Below, in pieces: positions 26,971 to 34,693 of a stretch of DNA of 64,000 nucleotides. Numbering within the stretch: the first letter of the stretch is position 1; every line of letters starts with the position of its first letter. Source of the stretch: Anaerolineaceae bacterium (GTDB taxonomy: Bacteria; Chloroflexota; Anaerolineae; Aggregatilineales; Phototrophicaceae); assembly GCA_016124855.1 (NCBI GenBank), contig WGMX01000013.1:84754-148753 (forward strand), given 5' to 3'. The position numbers and the translations under genes are program-made. The notes under the pieces were generated by a model. It worked only from the letters and a program-made list of their open reading frames with translations, made no database searches and was not told where the DNA came from.

Positions 26971-26996
26971 AAGGAGAGCGTGAACTCGCTCTCCTT
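26971..26996 (+). terminator. Hairpin after the subtilase gene
   Basis: aaggagagcg (26971-26980) and cgctctcctt (26987-26996) form a perfect 10-bp stem with a 6-nt loop, 12 nt past the stop. The U-tract is weak. Confidence 0.7.
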
Positions 26997-27009
26997 AACT
27001 GATAAACAA

Positions 27010-27038
27010 AATGCGGCGACTTCACAAGTCGCCGCATT
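27010..27038 (-). terminator. Terminator of the kinase-AAA-TPR gene
   Basis: A 13-bp perfect stem, aatgcggcgactt (27010-27022) and aagtcgccgcatt (27026-27038), with a 3-nt loop. On the minus strand it is followed by ttttgttt, giving a good U-tract 27 nt past the stop. Confidence 0.85.
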
Positions 27039-27064
27039 GATTCCCATCAAGCGTAGGATGTTGC

Positions 27065-30000
27065 TTAACGCAAAATTTCTTTGACGACTTTTTCGAGTTT
27101 TAAATCTTGACCCAGTGACGCGGCGGCATTCACCGCAGCCGGAGGATGATGCGCTTTAAGCGTTTCAAGGGCTTTGGCCGCCATATCACGGGTTTCTTGG
27201 GTGGTGGCGGAGTGCTTCAGCACCATGCCTAACCACGCTAACGCCTGTGGATCATCCGGTTGCAATCCGGCTAAACCGCAAATACTTTCCAACATCATAG
27301 GCGCGGCATCAATTTCACGGGCAATTTGCAGGGCTTGGCGGAACAAATCGGCGGCACGATCAGTAAGATGCTGGGCGCTGGCGACATGCCCCAAGTTGAT
27401 GAGGACATTGGCACTGCCGGGACGGTTGCCGATAGCTTTTGCCAACGACAGGCTTTCTTCAAGGTAAGTCGTGGCTTTGTCGTATTCGCCGCGCATCTGG
27501 GCGACAAAACCTAGATTTTCCAACGCCAGCGCAATGCCGCGCCGGTCACCGATGGTACGGCACATTTGCAGCGCTTGTTCAAAGTTACGTGTTGCGCCGT
27601 CCAAGTCCCCTTGTACGCCTGAAAGTGTGCCCAAATTATGCAGTGTACTGGCGACTTTCCAGCGTTCACCGTTTTCGCGGTGCAGCGTCAGCGTTGCTTC
27701 AAAGTAGCGCACCGCATCGGCGTAATTACCCTGTCGCAGTCCGACTAAACCGAGGTTATTCATGCTGGCGGCACGCGCCACCGGATTGTTGGCCGCTTCG
27801 GCTACTTTGAGCGCAGCCTCAATTTGTTCGGTCGCGCGGGTGTAATCGCCCTGATCGAGCGCGACCATGCCTAAACGGTTGAGGGTTTGGGCTTCGCCGT
27901 CAGGATAGTGGAGAACGCGGTATAAGGCGAAACTTTCCGAGCAGGCTTTGAGTGCGGCTTCATAATTGCCTGTACGCCAATAGTTATCCCCCTGTAAGCT
28001 GAGGGCGCGGGCCGATCCAGCGCGATCACCGATAATTTCGTAAAGGGCTAAACCCTCAGCAATTTCGACAGCCGCTTCACTATATGCGCCGGTATATTGC
28101 AGCGCTTCGCCCAGCTTGACGTATAACTCGGCTTTGACGAAACGGCGTTCATTAACATCCGTAACGACCAAGGGCAGCAGTTCTTGGCAGCGCTCGAAGT
28201 GCATGATGGCTTCTGAAAGGGCGCTAATCCGCAGGGCATAGTCACCGGCTGCCTGTGTATAGTGGAATTCGTTCGCCAGATCGCCCGCCGCGCGCCAGTG
28301 CTGGGCAAGCACGGTGGCTTGTTCCGGCATATTGGGGTAGACGATGTCGAGAGCTTCCGCGATTTGGCGATGTAGACTTGCGGCTACATCAGAAGGAATA
28401 TCAGCGATAGTGGCCTCGCGCAGTTTGTCGTGGGCAAAGCGATATTTTTCATCTTGGACATCGATCACGGCGGAATTGATGCAGGTCGTCAGCCAATCGT
28501 TTAAATCAACATCGCCCTTGACCTGCTCCAAAACAGCGAGATCAAGCTGTCGTCCACTGATTGCTGCCAACTGCAGCAGTGCCCGTCCATTTTCTGGAAT
28601 GCGATCCAAGCGCCGCCGGATAATGGTTTGGATGCCGCCCGCCAACACATTGGCAGGCAAACTCATGCTGCCGACTCGACCTAAGCCACCGGCTTCTTCG
28701 GCTAAAGCACGTACCACTTCCACCAGAAAGAACACGTTGCCTTCGGTTTCACGGTTGAGCAAATCAAGCACATCGGGTTGGCGGCCTGCCTCGCCCAACA
28801 TCGAGACACTGAGCGCGGCGATATCGTTTGAAGTCAGACGTTCCAAGCGCATAACCTGCATTCCCGGCAGGTCTTGGGGCAGCGTCGGGCGTTCTTCATG
28901 GCGATAATTGCCGACCATGAGCAGCGGCATCGTGCTGCAGATGCTGTACAGCAGTTTGACGACTTCCAAACTTTCGATTGACCACTGTAGGTCTTCCATC
29001 ATCAACATGATGGGCTGAGTCTGGTTTTGGAAGAGACTGGCGATTGCTCCGAACAGCCGCCGCTGCTGAGCATCACTTTCTAAAACCACCGGATCAGCAA
29101 TCGGACGACCGAGCAGGTCATCAATGTCGGGGACGATGGTCATCAAAATACTGGCATCAAGATCACTGATGCTGCTGTTGAGTACTAAACGGCGCAGCGG
29201 TTCGCGCCATAGTTGATAGGGGAGTCCGCCTTCGACAACAGCTTCGCCGCGCAGGACGGTAATACCTTGTACCAGTGATCGGATGCGGAGTTCTTCGATT
29301 AAGCGGGATTTACCGACACCGCTTTCGCCGGCGATCAGCCACGCGCTGCCCCGACCATGTACGGCTTCCTCTAATGCATGTTCGAGGCGCTTAAGTTCTT
29401 CTTCGCGTCCGACGAAGGTTGCGGCCTGCAAGAAACTTTCGCGGATGGCGGCTGATTCTTGCGGCACGTTGATGCCCATTGCTGCCGCTAAATCAGCAAT
29501 CACGCGGTCGCTGTCGTTGTAACGGTCTTCAGGGCGTTTGGCGAGCAGCTTGCCGATTATTCCAGCGACCGTGGTGACATCGTCGCTATCGTCAAAGTCA
29601 AAGCTAATGCTGTCGTGCGGGCTTGCAAACTGGGTCAAATCAGCCGCATCATTATCAATCGTCACCGTATCAAAGTTATCTAGGATATTGGTTCTGAAGT
29701 TTTCCAACGGCATCGTTTTGAATTCGTCAGATTCAAGTGGATTGTTGTCGACCACCCTTGTTGAAAATGAAAAATTACTGGTGTTAGAGAATATCGTGGT
29801 CAAATCGGGGTCACTAAATAAAACCTCTTGCAGCAGCTTTTGGGCGTTATCGGTATCAAAAGGATGTTTGCCAGAAAATATTTCGTAGGCGATAACCCCC
29901 ACGGCATATAAGTCGATAGCGGTAGTCGGTTCGCGGCCCTGAATGATTTCGGGAGCCATATAAGCCAACGTCCCTACGATATCACCGTCAGCCTTATCGG

Positions 30001-30508
30001 GTTCAACCGCCAAACCAAAATCCAAGACTTTGACGTGTCCCTCTTTTGTCACCAAGACATTGCTCGGCTTGAGGTCGTGGTGCAAAATACCGCGACGATG
30101 CAAATAGGCCAGCGCCTGCAACAACTGAATCAGCAGGTTAATCTGTTCTTCAGGGGATTTTCCGCGCGCAGCCTCGACAAAGTTCGTGGCGTTTTCGAGC
30201 AGTTCCATTGTAATGTAAGGCTGCCGCTGTTCGTCGAAACCGTAATCCAACACGCTGATGATGTTGGGATGGCGCAGTGACGCAAGCACTTTGAATTCGC
30301 GGGCAAGTGCGAGCCGGAAGTTCATGCTGTCATCAGGCGAGGTGAAGTTCTGGTTGTCGGTTAATCCGGTAACGCGTTTGAGGGCAATGGTTTTGCCCGT
30401 CAGGCGGTCAACGGTTTCATAAACTGACCCCATACCACCCTGACCGAGCATCTTGCCCGTTTGATAGCGCCTGCCATATAAGGCCGGTGCAGCAGCGACC
30501 TGAGTCAT
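27065..30508 (-). CDS. Ser/Thr protein kinase fused to AAA ATPase and TPR repeats
   Basis: The 1147-residue protein begins with a Hanks-type kinase: glycine loop GQGGMGSVY (22-30), K44, HHDLKPSN (D145) and DFG (D163). An acidic, low-complexity insert of about 85 residues (about 230-315, rich in D, N, S, T) sits late in the C-lobe. An AAA_16-type NTPase follows, opening FVGREEELKRL with Walker A GESGVGKS (394-401). From about residue 760 onward there are about nine TPRs (ALSLQGDNYWRTGNYEAAL, NNLGLVGLRQGNYADAV). Such proteins integrate signals by phosphorylation; the TPRs bind partners. No transmembrane segment is evident. It stands alone with its own terminator. Confidence 0.92.
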   Translation of the reverse strand: MTQVAAAPALYGRRYQTGKMLGQGGMGSVYETVDRLTGKTIALKRVTGLTDNQNFTSPDDSMNFRLALAREFKVLASLRHPNIISVLDYGFDEQRQPYITMELLENATNFVEAARGKSPEEQINLLIQLLQALAYLHRRGILHHDLKPSNVLVTKEGHVKVLDFGLAVEPDKADGDIVGTLAYMAPEIIQGREPTTAIDLYAVGVIAYEIFSGKHPFDTDNAQKLLQEVLFSDPDLTTIFSNTSNFSFSTRVVDNNPLESDEFKTMPLENFRTNILDNFDTVTIDNDAADLTQFASPHDSISFDFDDSDDVTTVAGIIGKLLAKRPEDRYNDSDRVIADLAAAMGINVPQESAAIRESFLQAATFVGREEELKRLEHALEEAVHGRGSAWLIAGESGVGKSRLIEELRIRSLVQGITVLRGEAVVEGGLPYQLWREPLRRLVLNSSISDLDASILMTIVPDIDDLLGRPIADPVVLESDAQQRRLFGAIASLFQNQTQPIMLMMEDLQWSIESLEVVKLLYSICSTMPLLMVGNYRHEERPTLPQDLPGMQVMRLERLTSNDIAALSVSMLGEAGRQPDVLDLLNRETEGNVFFLVEVVRALAEEAGGLGRVGSMSLPANVLAGGIQTIIRRRLDRIPENGRALLQLAAISGRQLDLAVLEQVKGDVDLNDWLTTCINSAVIDVQDEKYRFAHDKLREATIADIPSDVAASLHRQIAEALDIVYPNMPEQATVLAQHWRAAGDLANEFHYTQAAGDYALRISALSEAIMHFERCQELLPLVVTDVNERRFVKAELYVKLGEALQYTGAYSEAAVEIAEGLALYEIIGDRAGSARALSLQGDNYWRTGNYEAALKACSESFALYRVLHYPDGEAQTLNRLGMVALDQGDYTRATEQIEAALKVAEAANNPVARAASMNNLGLVGLRQGNYADAVRYFEATLTLHRENGERWKVASTLHNLGTLSGVQGDLDGATRNFEQALQMCRTIGDRRGIALALENLGFVAQMRGEYDKATTYLEESLSLAKAIGNRPGSANVLINLGHVASAQHLTDRAADLFRQALQIAREIDAAPMMLESICGLAGLQPDDPQALAWLGMVLKHSATTQETRDMAAKALETLKAHHPPAAVNAAASLGQDLKLEKVVKEILR

Positions 30509-30630
30509 AAAATTACTTTCCTTTAGCTACTGTCCATACCATTCTAGCGCAAACGGCGATTCTCTGTGTGGAAAATGAAACGTATTTTCAAGTATTTAAA
30601 CGTACAATTTCCTAAAATGGTTCAAGTTTA

Positions 30631-30658
30631 TAGGGTTGCAGAGCCGCTGCTCTCCCTA
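30631..30658. repeat. Small REP-like inverted repeat
   Basis: taggg...agagc-cgct-gctct-ccctа-type symmetry: agagc (30639-30643) pairs with gctct (30648-30652), flanked by taggg and cccta. The flanking ccctaca matches that of the palindrome at 63789. Confidence 0.45.
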
Positions 30659-30702
30659 CATAATTCAAACTCACGCTATTTGGGAATTGATCAGGTGAGC
30701 TT

Positions 30703-31431
30703 TTGAAGAGGCGATTCGCAGTGTTAGGTGGCTTTATCCTTATACTTCTGCTGCTGGCATTCGTGTCTTACCGCTGGCTGCTGCCACGCTACAGCAATTC
30801 ACGCAGCAACAGCAATCCGGTTATTGAGCAGTGGTTTACAGACCCTTCATCACGACCCAAGTTGACGACGGCCATGAAGCGCACGACTTGCCCCGGTGCA
30901 TTCTTCAGCCTGCCGTCCGATGGCCTAATCGGGCTGCTGTGGGATGATCCCGCTGGCCCTTATACGCTTTTGAATCCTCATACCGGTATCGACGTGTTCG
31001 GGGATGGCGAACCCGGCACTGTTCCGGTGTATGCCGCATATGATGGTTTGCTTTCTCGCCGCAGTGATTGGCTGTCGTCGGTCATCATCAAGCACGACGA
31101 CCCGCTCCAAACCGGACGTGTCATCTGGAGCTATTATACGCACATGGCGGCACGTGATGGTTCGCGTTCGTTCATTGTGCCGGACTTTCCGCCGGATACT
31201 ATAGATGTCCCTGTCAAGCGCGGCGACTTGCTTGGTTATCAAGGTGAATATGCCGGAGTAGGCCGCCCGCCAATTGGGATGCATGTTCACTTTAGTCTGG
31301 TTACTAGCGAGGATGATGGCACGTTCAAGAACGAAGCAGTCATCGGTAATACCATTGATCCTTCCCCTTACTTCGGGATGCAGCTTAATATTGCTGAACT
31401 GCCAGTACGTCCCATCCAATGCAAAGGCTGA
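30703..31431 (+). CDS. Membrane-anchored M23 family (LytM) metallopeptidase
   Basis: A TTG at 30703 is taken as start, with aggtgag just upstream; a GTG at 30721 with gaagagg 9 nt before it is an equally good alternative. The 242-residue protein has one N-terminal membrane anchor (VLGGFILILLLLAFV). The LytM zinc site is complete: HTGID with H93 and D97, YTHM with H147, and MHVHF with H194/H196. It would cleave peptide cross-links in peptidoglycan outside the membrane. Its end overlaps the next gene by 13 nt, suggesting coupled translation. Confidence 0.88.
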   Translation: MKRRFAVLGGFILILLLLAFVSYRWLLPRYSNSRSNSNPVIEQWFTDPSSRPKLTTAMKRTTCPGAFFSLPSDGLIGLLWDDPAGPYTLLNPHTGIDVFGDGEPGTVPVYAAYDGLLSRRSDWLSSVIIKHDDPLQTGRVIWSYYTHMAARDGSRSFIVPDFPPDTIDVPVKRGDLLGYQGEYAGVGRPPIGMHVHFSLVTSEDDGTFKNEAVIGNTIDPSPYFGMQLNIAELPVRPIQCKG

Positions 31432-33023
31432 TATCCGCTGAAATGCGGCGTGCTTTAGGGCTGTATCTAGCGGTGGTGTGCAGCATCGCCTTGACCATCA
31501 TCACAATTGTGCCGCCCACAGCAAGCGGTGATTGGGCGCGTTTAGATCAATTTGGGAAATATATCCCAAAGTTTATTGATTACAATTGGCCGAGTTATGG
31601 GCTTCAGTTTTCCCTGTGGCTCGGCTTAATGCTGGCTTTATGGTGGGCTTTTGCAAGCTCAACGCAATCCTATATCCCAAATATCCCAAATTACTGGACT
31701 TTGCGATATATTGCCGTGCTTATTCTCATCATTTTGTTGGGCTTTGGTCTGCGTTTATATACCCTCGACCATTTGCCCTTGCTGGTCGATGAGATTGGTT
31801 TTGCCGCCCGTGCCTCGGATATGCTGCAAGGTCAGCGCATCCCGATATTCGCGCCGGGGCATAATGGCAATCCCGCCACTTTTTCGTGGTTGATGTCCGG
31901 TTCGATGGCTTTATTCGGGCAAAATCGTTTTGCCATACGGTTGGTGGCGTTGGCCTTCGGCACGTTGAGCATTCCGGCGGCTTATGTTTTGGGGAGGTCG
32001 TGGTGGTCACGGCAAGCCGGTTTGATCGCGGCGGCGTTTCTTGCGATGTTTCCAGCACATGTGTTTTTCAGCCGCTTGGCCTTATACAACATCATTGATC
32101 CGTTTTTCGCGCTGCTGGCATTAGCTGTCTTGGGCCGCGCCCTGCGTCGCAGACGATTAGCTGATTTTGTGTTGGTGGGTATGTTGGCTGGCATCGCCCA
32201 GTATTTCTATCATGGTTCGCGGCTTTTGCCAGTCGTGATCCTCATTTACGCGCTAATTGTCCTTCTTAACGCGAGGGTGCAAAGTTGCAAAGGCGCAAAG
32301 GATAAATTCCCTCAATTTCGTGGCAGCATGTTCATGAGTCTTGTCACGATGCTGTTTGTGTTTTTCTTAGTGAGTTTGCCACGCTATGCACCAATGTTGA
32401 CTTCTGGCCTGCCACTAACCGGTAATCTCAACGCCATGCGCCTGCCTGCTGATCTGGGAGCGAATGCCGTGCGCTCCGTGTTGGCATGGGTCGGGCAGCC
32501 TGATATTTCACCGTTTTGGTTGAGCAGCGCTCCTTTGCTGCCCCTTTTTGCGTTGACAGCTTGCGCTGTAGGTTTGGTGATTTGTATCCGCCACCTGTTT
32601 GATGCGCGTCATGCAGTCATCATCATGACATTAATCTTGACCACGATTTTCGGTGGGGTTATCTGGACAGCCTCACCTCTATACGTGCGTTATTTATCGG
32701 CGCTGCCAGCTTTGGTCTTGCTGGCAGCACTGCCTTTTGAAACGAAGTGGATGAAGACCAAGCGATGGACTTGGATCATCCTTTTCATCATCATGTCGCA
32801 AGGTATCATCATCATTCTGCAACAACCAGCCGAAGCCTATGGACGGGTTCCGGCTGGCTTGTGGGAACAAGATTCGTTAGCACGAGCAGCCGCGCAGTTA
32901 CCGGATGGACTGCCAGCGCAATTCAAAGTTTCGGATTATTTCGGTGAAGTTGATCGGATTACCATCGCGGATTATGTGGCGGCATACGGGCAGCGGCGGG
33001 CCGTAAGAGTCACGACAAAATAG
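31419..33023 (+). CDS. GT39/PMT-like membrane glycosyltransferase
   Basis: The 534-residue multi-span protein has the acidic loop motif LLVDEIGFA (about residue 125) and further loops typical of ArnT/PMT-type enzymes that use polyprenyl-phosphate sugars. Two short-repeat insertions are translated inside it. tatatcccaaatatcccaaatt at 31671-31692 is read YIPNIPNY. The element at 32266-32306 is read NARVQSCKGAKDK and falls in a cytoplasmic loop. The start overlaps the M23 gene, implying a joint role in the envelope. Confidence 0.82.
   Translation: MQRLISAEMRRALGLYLAVVCSIALTIITIVPPTASGDWARLDQFGKYIPKFIDYNWPSYGLQFSLWLGLMLALWWAFASSTQSYIPNIPNYWTLRYIAVLILIILLGFGLRLYTLDHLPLLVDEIGFAARASDMLQGQRIPIFAPGHNGNPATFSWLMSGSMALFGQNRFAIRLVALAFGTLSIPAAYVLGRSWWSRQAGLIAAAFLAMFPAHVFFSRLALYNIIDPFFALLALAVLGRALRRRRLADFVLVGMLAGIAQYFYHGSRLLPVVILIYALIVLLNARVQSCKGAKDKFPQFRGSMFMSLVTMLFVFFLVSLPRYAPMLTSGLPLTGNLNAMRLPADLGANAVRSVLAWVGQPDISPFWLSSAPLLPLFALTACAVGLVICIRHLFDARHAVIIMTLILTTIFGGVIWTASPLYVRYLSALPALVLLAALPFETKWMKTKRWTWIILFIIMSQGIIIILQQPAEAYGRVPAGLWEQDSLARAAAQLPDGLPAQFKVSDYFGEVDRITIADYVAAYGQRRAVRVTTK
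31671..31692 (+). repeat. atatcccaa tandem repeat in a GT39 frame
   Basis: tatatcccaa-atatcccaaa is a direct duplication of a 9-nt unit, in frame as YIPNIPN. A related inverted pair, tttggga (31551-31557) and tcccaaa (31564-31570), lies 100 nt upstream in the same gene. Confidence 0.5.
32266..32306 (+). repeat. acgc...caaaggcgcaaag repeat in a GT39 frame
   Basis: Degenerate units (gcgagggtgcaaag, ttgcaaaggcgcaaag) match the intergenic element at 14811-14870. They are translated as a polar loop between hydrophobic helices. Confidence 0.6.
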
Positions 33024-33032
33024 AGGATTATT

Positions 33033-33815
33033 ATGGGCAAACTAGACGGTAAAGTGGCATTAATCACAGGCGGCAACAAAGGAATCGGACGAGCGGTGGC
33101 GCTGCTGTTTGCAGGCGAAGGCGCACGGGTGATGATCGCTGCCCGTGACGTGACTTCGGCACAAACACTGGTGAAAACCATTGGGCAATCGGGTGGCAGC
33201 GCGGCAGCCGTAACCTGTGATGTGCGCCGCGCTCAAGATTGCCAACATGCCGTCGAGGTTACTTTGCGCCAATTTGGACAAATCGACATTCTGTTTAATA
33301 ACGCGGGTATTGTCCCACGCGGCACCGTCTTGGATACCAGTTTTGAAATATGGCAGGATACGTTCGCCACCAACGTTAGCGGTACGTTCTATATGAGTAA
33401 AGTGGTGCTGCCGCATATGATCGCGCAAGGTCATGGCATCATCGTCAACAATGGTTCGGATTGGGCGGTGGTGGGTGGACAAGATGCGGCGGCTTATTGT
33501 GCCAGTAAAGGCGCTGTGGTACAGCTCACCAAAGCGATGGCGCTCGATCATGGTCGGCAGGGGATTCGCGTCAACGCTGTTTGCCCCGGTGATACGTATG
33601 TCGAACGTTGGGATAATCGCAAACCTGCTCATCAAACACGTGGGGAGTGGTTCGCTGAAATGGGCAAGGGATTTCCGCTCGGTCGTGTCGCGGCAGTTGA
33701 AGAAATCGCGCGGGCAGTGTTGTTTCTGGCCAGTGACGACTCCAGCTATATGACCGGGCAACTGCTGGTCGTTGACGGCGGTAACACAGCAGGCGGCGCG
33801 ACGGCACAGTATTGA
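33033..33815 (+). CDS. Short-chain dehydrogenase/reductase
   Basis: The 260-residue SDR has TGGNKGIG (12-19) for NAD(P) binding, NNAG (89-92), and the catalytic S142, Y155 and K159 (YCASK). The C-terminal LVVDGG is also typical. Classical SDRs interconvert alcohols and ketones; the substrate cannot be told. It begins 9 nt after the GT39 stop, with gagg at 33022-33025 as ribosome site, so it is probably in the same operon. Confidence 0.92.
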   Translation: MGKLDGKVALITGGNKGIGRAVALLFAGEGARVMIAARDVTSAQTLVKTIGQSGGSAAAVTCDVRRAQDCQHAVEVTLRQFGQIDILFNNAGIVPRGTVLDTSFEIWQDTFATNVSGTFYMSKVVLPHMIAQGHGIIVNNGSDWAVVGGQDAAAYCASKGAVVQLTKAMALDHGRQGIRVNAVCPGDTYVERWDNRKPAHQTRGEWFAEMGKGFPLGRVAAVEEIARAVLFLASDDSSYMTGQLLVVDGGNTAGGATAQY

Positions 33816-33874
33816 GCGCGGCGGTTTGTGACCAGTATAATGAAGATCGTTGGTCAATTACGGGTGAGCAAGAT

Positions 33875-34192
33875 ATGACAGATGAGATTGATCCCATTCC
33901 CCCGCAGCGCGCCCAAGAGATTCTTGATGCGGCTATCCGTGAGCGCTTGGGAGATCATTGGGATGACGAGGAAACGGGTTGGACGAAAGTCACCGGACAT
34001 AATTACATGGCACGGGTGACGCGTGGACGGGTCAGCCTCGATTTTTATGTCGATATATTTTTGGGTAACGTCACCGTTGAACAAACGGACTCCGCGCCCT
34101 TACTCGAAACCGGACGTTTGCTGCTGATTATGCTCATCGGCCTCTCGATTGTGATCGCCTTCCTCATCGTAAAAATTGTGAGCGGCGGCTAA
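33875..34192 (+). CDS. Small single-span membrane protein, unknown
   Basis: I prefer the ATG at 33875 (gggtgag at 33862-33868) to a TTG at 33812 that overlaps the SDR stop. The 105-residue product is acidic and soluble at first (MTDEIDPIPPQRAQEIL), then has one C-terminal membrane helix (LLLIMLIGLSIVIAFLIVKIV), as in a tail-anchored protein. No family is recognised. Confidence 0.7.
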   Translation: MTDEIDPIPPQRAQEILDAAIRERLGDHWDDEETGWTKVTGHNYMARVTRGRVSLDFYVDIFLGNVTVEQTDSAPLLETGRLLLIMLIGLSIVIAFLIVKIVSGG

Positions 34193-34207
34193 AGGATATT
34201 TTCATAT

Positions 34208-34684
34208 ATGACGTTGGATACCTTCACTATTCGCCTTGCCACGCCTGACGATTATGATGCGGTAGTGGATTGTGTTCAGGCGGCCTTCACCAAATGGATA
34301 GACATTATTGGCATGAAGCCGATGGCGCTGACTGCCGATTATCACGACTTTATCAACCGCCACGTAATCTATGTTATCGATGGTCATCAGACAGGCGAAC
34401 TCGCAGGGCTGGTCATTATTTATCCGGTTAATGATGCGCTTTACGTGGATACGATTGGCGTGAATCCAGCTTATCAGGAGCATGGATTAGGGCGGCGGTT
34501 ACTAACCTTCGCTGAAGAAAAAGCGCGTGAAGCCGGACTGAATAAGATGACTCTGGTGACCAATGCCTTGCAGCTTTCGAATCAAGAGTATTATCGCAAG
34601 AACGGTTATGCCGAAACACACCGCGAAACGCTCGAACCCGGTCGTGTCGGTGTATGGATGGCAAAGACTCTTGCCACAGAATGA
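34208..34684 (+). CDS. GNAT-family N-acetyltransferase
   Basis: The 158-residue single GNAT domain has acetyl-CoA motif A at VNPAYQEHGLGRRLL (Q-x-x-G-x-G) preceded by ALYVDTIGV. Motif B follows with YYRKNGYAE. The substrate is unknown. It lies 16 nt after the membrane-protein gene and 10 nt before the GT39 gene, so it is within a polycistronic unit. Confidence 0.88.
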   Translation: MTLDTFTIRLATPDDYDAVVDCVQAAFTKWIDIIGMKPMALTADYHDFINRHVIYVIDGHQTGELAGLVIIYPVNDALYVDTIGVNPAYQEHGLGRRLLTFAEEKAREAGLNKMTLVTNALQLSNQEYYRKNGYAETHRETLEPGRVGVWMAKTLATE

Positions 34685-34693
34685 GAGTCTGAA

